Source of the DNA: Henckelia pumila
Lineage: Eukaryota > Streptophyta > Magnoliopsida > Lamiales > Gesneriaceae
Reading direction: 5' to 3'
Assembly: GCF_033568475.1 (NCBI RefSeq)
Contig: NC_133120.1
Span: forward strand, 85,082,151-85,146,150
DNA length: 64,000 bases
Shown one piece after another: positions 1 to 12,040 of this stretch (its first letter is position 1; each line of letters opens with the position of its first letter). Both the position numbers and the translations under genes were made by a program. The notes under the pieces are model-generated. The model had not been told where the DNA came from. It made no database searches and saw only the letters and a list, made by a program, of their open reading frames with translations.

Positions 1-2413
1 TGGTAAGAGCAGGCAACTTCCATGTGTAGCTCCATCTCGTTTTTAACAATTTGTCAACCTCGCTTGATGATAATTTGTAGTTTACATGACTGTCAAAAGT
101 ACTACAGGTAAAAACCACAAGTTAATAATTCGAAAGTTGAATTATATGGAAAACAGTGAACCAATAAGAATGTATGAGTGCACATCAATGAGATTCAACA
201 CAGAACATCCTTGGGATTCTTAAAAAGAACTGGTGACAATATCACGAATCATAGAAAAAAGCTTCTATCAAGTAAAGCTTATATTCTGTGACCTGAAAGC
301 ATTAAACAGATACATGTTTTCTAAAGCGCAGAGTTTCAACATGAGGTCAGGTGTAGACTTGTTCAATGTCTAGCTGGCCAAATACAAAAGAATATAGTTA
401 ATTTTTAAAATGAATGAAGGCTTGTTCCTACTAAAAAACCTTACATCAAAGAATATGTTGCCTTCAAAACAAAGAAAATGAAGCAACCTTTTGTCTCTGC
501 ATGAAGGAAAAGTCTTAGTACAAGCAGGCATTAACTGAACTCCAGTTTCTATGGCTTCTTAACAGATTAATTGAATAAATTAAAACAATAACAAATTTTC
601 GATGATCAATTTCCCACTTGGCTCGAGCTTCAGTGGTTCTACAAGACAGTCTGAAAGAGATCTAATGCAAATATTTGAGAAATATGGAATCTCAGAGGTC
701 AAATATGCATAATCATGACGCATTAGATTCCCTTCTACCCAAGGAAAGACTGATGGCACCATTTTATGATGGCCATTTAATCATTCAAAGAGCAGCACAC
801 ATTTGATAAAAATAAACTTCCGAAGACCTTGTCCCGATGCATGCTTCTGAAAGGGATTGATCATTCAATGCTGAGTCTTCTTCATCTGTATCAAACAGTT
901 CTTCGTCATCTTTTTCTATGTCTTCCCTTGATTTCATACTGTCGTAAATTCCTATTCCTTTTGGGGCATTTGCAATAGTATAACTCCTGGGAGACTCATT
1001 ATTATCTCCTACATTCGAGAAATGAAAGGAAAATTAGTCCAACAGACGCATGTATAGTACACCAACCTAGGATTGTGTTGTCCAAAGAATAGCTAATGCT
1101 TTTCCAACTTCTTTAGAACCAAAGAGTATCTCTCAGGACTAAAAGTGTTGATAAATTTGAAAAAAAGAAAGAAAAAAAAAGCAACTTTTGTGGGAATGGC
1201 ATATCTACTAGGCTTAATTGCATACCAGGTTCTTGTTCACAACAAAGTTATCGAGAAGGCTATAGACGACTGAGCAGCCTATATGAACTGATTAGTCAAG
1301 GATGCACACATATTCTATGTTGTAAATAACCAGATAAGCCAATAATAAAAAAAAAAAAATTTAAAAATTCTTTAGAAAATAATCCTTGAAAATGTCTAAA
1401 CAGTTTTTATAAAAGTTAGTGGAGTTCTTACCATCGTCCCTTTCATTCAGAGATTCCAGGCCATCATCATTCTCATCAGCATCGCTCTGAGAATCAGGAT
1501 CACTGTCAACTTCTTCATCTGTCTCACTTTCTCTATCTTCACCTCTTTGCCTAGAAATGCATAAAAGCATCCAATCAAACCAAGAACGTAGAATAATTTA
1601 TTAAATCAAGATAGAATATCCCAACCAAGATTACAATCGCTTTCAATTCTTTAGCTTTTGGTTCTTATCATACAATTTTGAGAAATACAAACTCCATGAA
1701 ACAACAGAAAGAAAATGCCTTCTTTATTCTTATGTAAGTTGATTTTCAATCCACACACTCGCAAATCCCTACGAGAATATCAAAATTCACAAACACAACC
1801 TGCAGTCAAACCAAGTAATTAACATATACTACATAACTTAAATAAGATTGTCCAAGACTAAAATTTTGCCATGTATTAAAGGAACCACCTTCTAAGAGAC
1901 CCCAGTCTCTTCAACAAATCGTCGTAAGTAGTTGTCTCTCTGTGTACAACTTCTGCTTCCTCCTCGGAAGTGGAACCATTCATGGGTTTCTCATAGAAAT
2001 CCCCTACATTCAAGAAAGAGAAATGCACGAATTATGCCACTTAACATAGACACACACGCCAAATCAAGACATTGCATTTACGTCTGAAAAACAATCACAT
2101 TCAACTTCAATGAACATGCCTGATTCGACCTTGCCCTCGTCCGTGCTACCCTTCTTCTTCACAATTCTGCTCTCAACAAAAACTTCTTCCTTATGGGGCC
2201 TCTTAAACCCTGGTTTCACAATTTCTTTTAGTTAAAGTAATTCTCTCATCCAGCTACTATTCATACAAAAACACAAGACATTCAACACCTGCCAGTATCA
2301 AAGTGTAAACACTCACCGCTTCTCTTCACGTCATGTTTTTCAACTTTGTCACCCTTCTGATACCGACCGGTGTGTCGCCTGAGTGCGGCGCTCTTTTTGA
2401 AATTACTTTTCAT
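1..2413 (-). CDS. UTP25: UTP25 / NOF1-like nucleolar protein, N-terminal exons (gene runs off the window)
   Basis: Small-subunit processome protein needed for 18S rRNA maturation (yeast Utp25, Arabidopsis NOF1, animal DEF/DIEXF). I built six exons on the minus strand: 2413-2317 (ATG), 2209-2120, 2003-1889, 1550-1432, 1005-828 and 101 to beyond position 1; phases agree at every junction. The first ~60 residues are Lys/Arg-rich. Next comes a YDDLLKRLGS motif, then an acidic Asp/Glu/Ser-rich stretch, and exon 6 has FDSHVNYKLSSSEVDKLLK followed by RWSYTWKLPAL. That order, with the FxxH..LSxxEVxxLxxxxWxYxWxxPAL signature, is what I recognise as this family. About 233 of the usual 700-plus residues are in view; the helicase-like fold lies outside. 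Intron 2 appears to use a GC donor (2119-2118), because the nearest GT gives an immediate stop. An ORF at 580-762 lies in intron 5 and is not coding. The family call rests on motifs recalled, not on a search. Confidence 0.8.
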
Positions 2414-2665
2414 ATTCGATAATGTGGGAAGGCTGAATGGCGGCGGCTTCTCTGCCTATAAAAACACCGACGCCAATCACTGGAAGCCTGCGAAAACCTA
2501 AAATATCAAGCACAAATACCAGTTTCTTCACCGCAGTCCACGGCTTCTATTGCTTGGTAAAAGGCCACTGGCGGGAGCTTTCTACTCGGATTGTATGTTT
2601 TGGAAATAATAAATAGCGTGGGAGGAGTGAGGGCATCTACTCTCGTCACGGCGCATAAATAAAAC

Positions 2666-2762
2666 TGGGCTTGGCTTGCCCATGATTTTTGGGCTTCCCG
2701 ATATTCAAAAATCTTTGAACTGGGCCAAAAATACACGCAAACAATGTGGCGTTCCAGGCCCA
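2666..2762. promoter_or_regulatory. Cluster of four site II (TGGGCY) elements upstream of UTP25
   Basis: TGGGCT occurs at 2666-2671 and 2690-2695, TGGGCC at 2721-2726 and its complement GGCCCA at 2757-2762, all 250-350 bp upstream of the UTP25 ATG at 2413. Clustered TGGGCY motifs bound by TCP factors are typical of plant ribosomal-protein and ribosome-biogenesis promoters, so the cluster supports the gene call. Binding itself is inference. Confidence 0.6.
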
Positions 2763-3238
2763 ATTTTTTTATTATGCATCATTATTAGTAGAATTTTTGT
2801 TTTATTTTTAAGAAGTTATTATATGGCAAGTACAATACTTAATTAATTGATTGTATCAAATTATGAAAATTTCAATCTATTTCCCATTTTAATATATTTT
2901 GTTTCAAAATATTTTCGTAAAATAAGTTGAATTAAAGAAAAAATAAGAATAACTTCTAGCTATATTGATTTATTTTACGGGAGGATGAAATGTGAAAAAT
3001 AATTAATCACGAAAAATATAATAAATTTTTATGTTTGTCTTATTTGAATAAATCAAACTGGATAAAATTCTAATAATAAAGGGAATGACAAAACATAAAT
3101 ACAAAAATTCATATGAAATGGTTTCATATCAATTAATTTAGTGAGACAAGTCCTGATTCGATCGATTCATGATTGGCTCATTTCAAGGATAAAAAAAAAT
3201 AGTATAATTTCAAAAATGGTCAGTAATTGGGATCGACA

Positions 3239-3933
3239 GGTGTGAGCATTCGGTGGTAACCAAATTTTTAATAACCGAGACGAACGGAATTATTTTTTCA
3301 TAACCGATCAAAACCAAACCTTCTTTTGGAAAAAATGAAAAAAAAAAAATCTGAACAAGGAAAAGAAAACAAGAAACCTTCTGTGATTAAATTTTAGCAA
3401 CAAAACTGTGCAATTCTTATCACAAATCTCAATCTCAGCCTAAAAATCAGTCATATTGCTTACGAGAAAAATCATAAGTTTGGGGAATTAATGGAAGGGG
3501 TGCAGTACTGTTTTACAGGAAAATTAATCGGACCTCACCTTAGAAAAATCGAATTTTGAGAGATGAAAGATAAAGCAATAAGGGTGATGACCAACGATGA
3601 GAGCAGAGATGAATGAGAGAATAGAGATGGAACGATGCACTGCCCTATCTGCACCCATTTTGAAAAATCGGATAAATCGGATAAAAAAATATTTTGAAAA
3701 ATATTTCTTTGTTGTAGTTTGTTGTAGGTTGATAAAAAAATAATTTATTTTGAAAAATCGGATAAATCGGTTAACCCATTTTTAAAAATAAAAAAATCGA
3801 AATCGAACTGATTTAATTGATTTGACCGAATTTTTTGAAAATGAAAACCGAAATTTCGAATTAATCGAACCGAATTTTTGAATTAGATCGGTTAGGTCGG
3901 TTAATTCGATCTAACCGAATTGATGTTCACCCC
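3239..3933. mobile_element. MITE-like element with AACCGA-rich ends
   Basis: It begins GGTGTGAGCATTCGGT and ends GATGTTCACCCC, which form imperfect terminal inverted repeats. Inside both ends are runs of AACCGA/TCGGTT. Related elements lie at 37008 and 39037. Such elements are generally treated as non-autonomous hAT-type transposons. I could not find a clean target-site duplication for this copy. Confidence 0.5.
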
Positions 3934-3939
3934 AGAAAT

Positions 3940-4057
3940 GTCGATGCCACCTATCGGGTCGTGTTAGTTTTGATTGGCCAATTTTGTGGGGGCCACATGT
4001 GGAACCCACAAAATTGGCCAATCAAAAACTGACACACTGCATTGAGGGGGCATCGAC
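3940..4057. mobile_element. Foldback MITE, copy 1 (ATTGGCCAA family)
   Basis: Terminal repeats GTCGATGCC (3940) and GGCATCGAC (4049-4057) flank a perfect 23-bp internal inverted repeat, 3968-3990 against 4005-4027, built around TGATTGGCCAA. The 14-bp loop contains the palindrome CCACATGTGG. Related sequence occurs at 33028-33150 and 41665-41737. No target-site duplication is evident. Confidence 0.55.
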
Positions 4058-4680
4058 TTTTCCGTTCACCCCTATCCCAAATTGTAAAAAACGAACCAAA
4101 CAACTATGTTATTGGATGGTGGTATTATATATCCTCTCATATTTTTTATTTATCCATTCTTCTTAATAATCTCATCACATGTATCAAGCGCAGCCTAATA
4201 GATTAGTTATTTTAGTAAATAGTACATATATTTTCAAAATTTCCCATACTTCACTTGTTTCGATTGAGAATTCGCTTGTTTTTGGCAATTATTTTTGGAA
4301 ATTATTTATGTTTAGCGTGCGTGCTCTCTTAGTAAACGTAGTACACATATGTACATACAATTAAAGATTTTTTTAGGACATTTCTCTCTATATGATATGA
4401 TTTATTGAAATTTTGGCCTTTGAATAGTCAACACATGAAAATATGAAAATACGTATCCATCAACAGGAATCCCTCACGAAATACGGTGAACTAAATTGTT
4501 TATAAAATTTATTCAAGGCCAATTGCCGATGAAAATCAAACTCTCAACGCCAAAACATGAGAAATTCGCTGTCAAGAAGATCACAAGAATAATACACTAG
4601 CGACTCGTACAAAGTTAATACAAAACAAGTACAAGTCATCCCCCGATTGCCCACCGGAATAAATTCATAATCCATGAATT

Positions 4681-4796
4681 AGATAGTGTTTGCAAATGCT
4701 TAAACAACGATTATGAACTTTTTCTTTACAAATTTACGAAACTTTACGAAGAAAATATTCAATAACTACCATTTTAAGCATTTGCAAACACTATCT
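4681..4796. repeat. Short foldback element with perfect 24-bp inverted repeats
   Basis: Positions 4681-4704 and 4773-4796 are exact reverse complements (core GTGTTTGCAAATGC), separated by 68 bp of AT-rich DNA. The size and structure suit a MITE, but the flanks (ATT and TGA) give no clear duplication, so the class is unknown. Confidence 0.55.
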
Positions 4797-4860
4797 TGAT
4801 CTATCGGTTTCGTCTATTGTACTGTCCCAAAAGATGAACGTCATACCACACCCTAAACAT

Positions 4861-5010
4861 GCCAAAAATCCTACACAAATGTGATTACAGGACCACCGAT
4901 CAGGGAAAGTTCAGTTACCCGTGCCAAGAACACACCAAAAATGCCAAAAATACTACACAAATGTGATCACATGACTAGTCAAGAAGAAGTTCAGTTACCC
5001 GTGTCAAGAA
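4861..5010. repeat. Imperfect tandem duplication, about 80-bp unit
   Basis: Unit 1 (4861-4942) and unit 2 (4943-5010) share GCCAAAAAT.CTACACAA, ATGTGAT.ACA and GTTCAGTTACCCGTG. The copies differ by several substitutions and a small indel. No coding potential is visible. Confidence 0.6.
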
Positions 5011-5571
5011 ATTGGGATCGTGGCGAGGTGGGAAAGCAGTGAGGTTTTGCAATACTGATGCCTCCATTGATGCAATTGTTCAGCAGAACCAGCTCCATTT
5101 GTGTTCACTCAATCGACACCCATGTGTTATCTTCAACATCCATTGTTGCTCCCTCGGTTTCTTTAGTATCCATCATATCAGAATAATACAATCATTTCGA
5201 AGTTGATGCTCAAGTTGCAGTATTAACATTATTATAAATAAATCAGATGATAAAATTGAGTAAATCGAATAAATTTTTTCTTCATCATAAGTAAAAAACG
5301 AATTTGATGGATCAAAACATATAAAACATAACAAAAAATTTCTGTTTACCTCGCTAAAACGATTGTTTAACTCTTGAAGTTGTAAATTTGTCATTTCATA
5401 AAACCTTTCAACGCGATAACAATGAAGATTGTTCCTTATTTCAATAATTCATCGTGATCTCCAAATTTGTATTTATTGTTATTTATTCAAAGTTGATCAT
5501 GGTAGTCAAAATATCAGGTGATTTTTTATTATTGAGGGGGAAGTTATACAATTAAATTTGTTAAAAATATA

Positions 5572-5602
<31 letters not shown>

Positions 5603-7470
5603 GAATTAATTTTTTAAAAAATAGTACTAACTTTTTAAAAAAAATTAAAGAAAATGATCGTACCCTTTCAAAACTATGTAGATCCAGCACTGAACTTATG
5701 TGACCCAACGGTTCCATAAATGGAGAGCAAGCTGGCTGATTTGGATGTAGTCATGAAGATCTTTTCCTCTTAATAATTAGTCGACTAATTATCATTAATA
5801 CAAGCAATTACTAATACATGGAAACATTAAGCCAATTTAATTTAATTAAGTTAAACAAAAGTATTTACTTATCTTATTATCTTATTATAGTATAGACCTT
5901 TTAATTAACTAAATTTTATTTTACTATATTATTATAGTATATACTTTTTAATTAACTATAAATATAAATTTCAACTAATTGGTGAATTTTTTGATGAAAT
6001 TACGATTATATTCTAATTTAATTTCCAACAAAACCAAAATTATTTGATAAATTAGACATTTTATATGATCCCCTTTATTTTTAGTCATCAGATATTTTAT
6101 TTACCAAAATGACACTTGTTAACTTTTTGTATTTTAAAATTAGATTAGATTAGATAGTCATCATTGTTTTTAACAAATATAACTATCATTTTTAAACATT
6201 TGAATATCTTGACAAAGTGAGTTCTAAAAATAATATTAAAATTAATTAATATAAAAAATTTATGTATATACATGCATCGCGTTCAAGGAACGCTAGTAAT
6301 TTTTTATTAAATTTTAAATAAAGTTTATTAAAATATCGTTTTTTTTTTGTTTTTGTTTTTGTTTTTGTTTTTGTTTTTTTTTTGTTTTTGTTTTTGTTTT
6401 TGTTTTTGTTTTTATTATTTTCTCCCCTTTTCTAAGTCAACTACATGCTATATAAAATTTGAACAATGTTCCCACTTGATTTGAGACAAACAAGGAGACA
6501 CGTAATTACTTTTTACCTCGAGGCCACATTCCAATAAAATGGTATCAGGTTCGACGAAATAACGACATATAGAATAATTAAGCAAATGCTCATATATATA
6601 TATATATATATATATACTATTAATTAAGGGAGATAGTGAATATTAATTAAAATTTGGTGAGGTTGTTTTTTAATATATCAATAACGTTATTAGTTATTTT
6701 TTTCCGAATTAACTTTGATTTATAACTTCTTTTTTGTTTTTTTACATCTGATCTTATTTTATAATTTAATTACAAAATTTATGAAATAAAAATAAATTAA
6801 AAAACGAAATTATAATTATACAAACATACAATGCGTATTTTTGGACTTTAATATATATTATATGTAATATCTATATTCTTTTGCCATATTTAGTGTAATA
6901 ATGTCATGCAGCTCTGTCCGAAAAGCCTAATATTTGATTCTCCACTATCCATCTTATCGTGCTAAAAAAAAATTAAAAATCCATCTTATCACAAAGATTT
7001 TGTTCCATGAATCCAACTAAAGACAATATTAACATTAATAATATACTTGCCTAAAAAAAACATTAATAATATACTAGTATTTCGCTACACGCATTGTGTG
7101 ATCGTATATATAATTTATTTTTTAAAAAAAGACAATAAATAATAAATTGTAAAATTAAAAAAATAATAAAACAATAAATAATAACTTGTAAAATTAAAAA
7201 ATAATAAAAATATAACGTTTTCCTAAACAAATATTTACAAAAAATATATATATCTTATAAAGTGAGTGTCATATTTGTAAATAAAATAATATCAAAGGAC
7301 ACAAAGTGAGCTTTTAATGGCTAGAAAAAAAGAAACTGTATAAAATGACTATTTTGCCCAATACCTTTGGTTTTATTAAAAATTAAATTAGGAGATAATG
7401 GTAATTTCAAATCAAGCTTTACCAATCAATTGAAAGTTTGTTAATTAGATGGTCTTTACTTTAATAATTT

Positions 7471-7506
<36 letters not shown>

Positions 7507-8133
7507 CCATCAATTTCTTACAATTTATTGAAAAAATTAGAGATTTTTTGTTACAAAACGTATATTAAACTAAATTTTAAAACTTAATTGGTTACAACTC
7601 AAATTTTGACAAATCACTCGACCAAAAAAAAAATCCCAAATATTGTGATAGTTTTTGTGTCTTATTTTCACCTATTAAAATAAATTTTATAACGTTCAAA
7701 TTTCATTAAAATTTCACGATTTATCGTTTAGTGATTTATATATATATCAATTTCGTTTATATCGATGAACGTAATTTAAAATCTATAAGCTAGTCTGTAT
7801 AATTTTTCTAAAAACATTGAACTATAGATATTACCAGTTTAATTATTTTAACCTAAATAAATTTCTCGTTTAGTATGATATGTTCTTTAACTAACTTTTT
7901 GAATCCGCGATTGCTAAAATGGTCGGATTCTTGTAACTACTAATTAAAAAATCTAGTATTTTTTTCAGATAGGCAAAACAAAGTGACAATGATCCTCAGT
8001 GCGCTGCAGCTTATTTAATTTGTTCCATAGACGAATTTTAAATCTGACTCGACATAATTATACAAAATATTTGTTTTGGTGTTAAAAGTATTTTTTTCAA
8101 TTTAAATATATACTGAATTGACTCATATTTCGG

Positions 8134-8182
<49 letters not shown>

Positions 8183-8403
8183 CCTACTTTTGATTTATTA
8201 ATTATTTACTATTCTCAGTTTTGATATTCACCTAATTAATCGCATGAAAACATCAATAAAAATGGGTAGAGTTCAACCTAACATATGGGTCTACCCCAAT
8301 GAAAGATGTAATGTTTTATGATTTGTCACGTCAACAATATATCATTAATTACGCTTATGTGTAAAAATATGAACCATCAGATGCATGATTTGGGTATTAC
8401 CCA

Positions 8404-10560
8404 TGTAACGCCCATAATTATTTAATTTTAATCCGAGAATAATTAATTTTGGAATATTTGGAGTTTTGATTTAAATTCTAATATTCTTAAATTGATTAGG
8501 ATTGAAATTGAATAACATGAGAATGTGAGGACTGAATTGCAATTATAGAGGTCTTGAGGGGCTAAAGTGCAATTATCTTTGAGTTATCAGAATTTTATGT
8601 ATTATTCAGCATGTACACGTGTGAATAGCACATAATTCATCAGATTTCAGACAAGGAAAAAGGAAGAACCGAGAGCAGAATTTTTCAAGCTTTTCTTCAT
8701 CTTTCAAATTGTGATATCTTGAGCTACGGTTATCCGATTTCGATTCCGAAAGATGTTCTGGAATCCTTGCAAGACGACCTTCGATTTGATGTAAGTTTCT
8801 TCTTTGTTCATCAGGGTTTGGTCATTCGAAAATAGCAGATATCAGATGTTGTATATGAGTTGTGATTGTTGAGCTTCTATCTTTGATAATCTTGAAGTTG
8901 GGTTGAAGATTGAGTTGTTTATCATGTTCTTGTGATTCCCAATTATGATTCGATCTATATATATCTGCTGTTCTGTTGATCTTGAAGCTTTAACAGCTGA
9001 TGTTCATGTTAGACATGTTGTAATTGAGTTCGGAATCGCCGAAGTACTACCGATATGCCGTTAAACTCGTGAATTGAAGTGTTTTGCTACTGTTCTTGCA
9101 TTTAGAAGTTATTGAGCTATTAGTTAATGGTTCCTTGATTGCTATGCTATCATTTCAGTGGTTGAACAGGGCATATCAACTCAAGAACGTCAACTCCAAA
9201 ACCGATAAACAATAGAACAAGGTTGGTAGAGTTTGCCTTGAAGTTCTTGTTGAAGTTTGAATGGATATTGAGCAGATTGTGAGATGTGTTTGGTGATTGA
9301 TTATGTACAGACTTTGACAAGTTAGAAGACATCCCAAACATCACATTTGAAAGGTAAAAGTGAACTATGGTTTGAATGGGACTATAACTCGAGATGGTTT
9401 GTATCGAGTTTCCCTAAATCACATACTTATTTGCTTATATGCTTTTATATGTTTCCTATGAATGTTTGAATGAGTCTTGATGATAATGAATGTGTTTTGA
9501 TTGATATGTATTGCATTCATCTTGCGAGACTTGTTCCTTGATTTTGAAATGAACGGAAACGTTCGAATAGACGATTTGAGGACTTGTATATGTATGGCCT
9601 GGGTGGTTGTTTAGCCTAGCGTCTGATCTACATATATAATGACTTCAAAGTCTAGAGAAGTGAGATAAGTAGCCCCACCTCGATCGTGAGAGTCGGTGGA
9701 TTCGTTATGATATCTACTTCTCGGGATCCCAACCGATGAATGACGAAATGAACCTTGTTTTGAAAACATGCATTGTACTTACTTTTATATCATGATTTTG
9801 ATATAGGTTGTTATGCATGTTTAGTTGCTTTTACTGGGAAATCTATTTCTCACCGGAGTTATCCGGCTATTGTATTGTTGTATGTGTCATTGCAATAGGA
9901 GGGAGTGGAACCGGGCAAAGGCGTGCTTAACAAAAAAGGGATGAGTTGAACATAGCGTGATGATCCGAGTTAGAAGTTGTATGAGCTGTCAAGATGTATA
10001 TTTGAGCCTTGAACATAATCATGTTATAGTTATAGTATCAAGACTTGTTGATGATGATATTATGATCTTTTTATGGTATTTAGAACATGTGAGATGTTGT
10101 AAGTCCTTTGAAAACAATATGATGTATCTTGAACTTGAATTGTATATAGCTTCTTGTGTATCTTGATGCATCTTGGTTATGTTTTAAGGCCTTGGAGTGA
10201 TCTAATTGTATTCATTGTATAGCATGATAGATGTTGCTATTGATTATACCATGTCTATACCTTGGTAGGAGATGATCTTGAATCAAAGGGATGCATGAAC
10301 TCAATTTTTGAACAGCAGCAGAGTGCAGCCAAGTTTCTGGCCGATTGGCCTGCGCACGGGCGAGCTACTGCTCGCGCGCGCGCGGGCCAAGCCAGGGGGC
10401 CTCGGTCCCATTGGCTTGCGCGCGCGCGAGGGGTGATGCCCGCGCGTGCGCAGGGCAATTTATTTAAAAAAAAAAAAATTTATTCTTTTGTTTAGACATT
10501 GATTGTTGTCTATTATTGTTTATTAATGTTTATTGAGAGATTAGAACTCGGGTCGTCACA
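8404..10560 (+). repeat. 5' LTR of the gypsy element
   Basis: Starts TGTAACGCCC and ends GGGTCGTCACA, 2,157 bp. Near its 3' end it has a CpG-rich cassette (10350-10455, GCGCGCGCG runs) in otherwise AT-rich DNA. A block at 8740-8800 (CGATTTCGATTCCGAAA and following) is shared with the LTR at 56741-59080, so the two families are related. Short ORFs inside the LTR recur in the 3' copy and are not genes. Confidence 0.92.
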
Positions 10561-10565
10561 ACAGG

Positions 10566-10577
10566 TGGTATCAGAGC
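10566..10577 (+). other. Primer binding site, initiator tRNA-Met
   Basis: TGGTATCAGAGC, five bases (ACAGG) after the 5' LTR, is complementary to the 3' end of plant initiator tRNA-Met, the usual primer for plant gypsy and copia elements. The same spacer and PBS occur in the minus-strand element at 56724-56740. Confidence 0.92.
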
Positions 10578-10990
10578 AAGAATATTCTGGACTTAGATAG
10601 ACAGTGAGTGGGGTAGATCGAGTCTTCTGCCTTACTTATTTATGTTTTTTTTATCATGCTATGATTTAATTACGTGATTGAATTACATGTTTTAAATGCT
10701 AGCATCAAGTATTTTATTACAAGATGTTGTATTTATTTTATTTGAAAGTATGATTACGATGATTAAAGATGCATGCTTATTGGAATATCTGAACTGATAG
10801 AGGCATGTATCCTGATGAATTATGACATGCTACCTGATTATCTGAATTGATTGGAAGCATGTTTTATTTGAAGATTGTGATTATTTATTTAAGATTGAAT
10901 CAGAACCGAGTCTTGATCAGAGGTAAGATGATCAGAGGAGGACTGAGATAATTTGATGATTTGGTATCCTAACCATTTTGATAATCAGAT

Positions 10991-12037
10991 ATGTCTCGAA
11001 GACCAGGCCGACCTCCTCTGAGACCCCATGTTCCTATTTCTCTACCAGAACAGACAGTTCATACTCCACCGACAGTTGTCACACCGATAGTGCCTGCAAC
11101 TGCAGTTCCGAGTAATGAACAGGGCAGTACATCACGAGATATGACATATATGACTGCAACTCCCATAGAAACATTGTTGAAACGTTTTCAATCCTGCAAG
11201 CCGCCAACTCTGAAAGGTACTGAGAATGCAATTGAATGTGAAGGATGGCTTGATGACATAGAAATGTTATTTGATTCACTTGACTACGGTGATGAACGAA
11301 GAGTCAGACTTGTTGGTCATCAGTTGCATAAGGTTGCTAAAAGCTGGTGGTTCACAACAAAGAAATCTCTGGAGCGTAGAGGAACTGTTTTGACCTGGAA
11401 TGTCTTCAAGACAGAGTTTTATCAACGTTTCTTTCCGGTATCTTATCGTAAAGACAAGGGTGCCGAATTTGCTAACTTGAGGCAGGGAAACTTGAATATT
11501 GAAGACTATATTGCAAAATTCACTACATTGCTACGTTTTGCTCCACATGTTGCAGATAGTGACGAAGCTATGGCTGATCAGTTCATTAATGGACTGAATC
11601 CTGATGTTTTTACACTGGTGAATACAAGGCGACCGAATAATTTTGCTGATGCCTTGAACAGTGCCAAAGGAGCAGAAGCTAGCTTGATACAGCAGCGAGG
11701 AGCTTCGTATATTGCACAGCCTCCGAGACAGTCACAACCTTCAGCTTCAACACAGCAACAGCCGTCTCGATTTGACAGTGGTGGCATTAGAAGTGGCAAG
11801 AAGGGATATTTTCAAACTAGAGAAAAACAATTTAAGAAATCTGGAAGCAGTTCTTCAAGTTCCAGTGGTACGAAACAGAAGTCTGGGGTATTCTATAACA
11901 CTTGTGGTGGAGGACATCCAACTGATCAGTGTCGAGGTGTATCTGGGAGATGCCATATATGCCATCAGACTGGCCATTTTGCGAGAGTATGTCCTCAGAG
12001 AGGTGCTGGACAGGCACGAGGTGCAGAGTCATCATGA
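10991..12037 (+). CDS. gag: Gypsy Gag (capsid and nucleocapsid)
   Basis: 348-residue capsid/nucleocapsid protein that packages the element RNA. The ATG at 10991 is the first in frame. A Pro-rich N-terminus precedes a Retrotrans_gag core (residues ~95-210, with FYQRFFP, EFANLRQGNLNIEDY and FTTLLRFAP). A Gln/Ser-rich linker leads to two zinc knuckles near residues 300-337. The second, CHICHQTGHFARVC, is a proper CX2CX4HX4C. The first (FYNTCGGGHPTDQC) has lost the usual first Cys spacing. The frame ends at TGA (12035-12037), but the next codons continue in the same frame into pol. Most Tekay elements have one gag-pol frame, so this stop is either read through or a lesion; I favour a lesion. Confidence 0.9.
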   Translation: MSRRPGRPPLRPHVPISLPEQTVHTPPTVVTPIVPATAVPSNEQGSTSRDMTYMTATPIETLLKRFQSCKPPTLKGTENAIECEGWLDDIEMLFDSLDYGDERRVRLVGHQLHKVAKSWWFTTKKSLERRGTVLTWNVFKTEFYQRFFPVSYRKDKGAEFANLRQGNLNIEDYIAKFTTLLRFAPHVADSDEAMADQFINGLNPDVFTLVNTRRPNNFADALNSAKGAEASLIQQRGASYIAQPPRQSQPSASTQQQPSRFDSGGIRSGKKGYFQTREKQFKKSGSSSSSSSGTKQKSGVFYNTCGGGHPTDQCRGVSGRCHICHQTGHFARVCPQRGAGQARGAESS

Positions 12038-12040
12038 TCA

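Larger units (their letters stand above)
2763..8403. other. AT-rich intergenic DNA between UTP25 and the gypsy element
   Basis: No convincing gene. It holds several small repeats listed separately: a MITE at 3239-3933, foldbacks at 3940-4057 and 4681-4796, a tandem duplication at 4861-5010 and a possible Helitron end near 6272. Simple repeats include (TA)n at 5576-5603, a TTTTTG run at about 6340-6412, and (AT)n at 6592-6616, 7476-7504 and 8140-8177. The short ORFs here have no recognisable motif and sit in low-complexity sequence. Confidence 0.7.

Noticed and set aside
580-762. 60-codon minus-strand ORF with protein-like composition
   Set aside because: It lies inside the UTP25 intron 5 (102-827), between exons that join in phase without it.
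9150-9344. ORF repeated at 16438-16632
   Set aside because: It is present only because both LTRs carry the same noncoding sequence.
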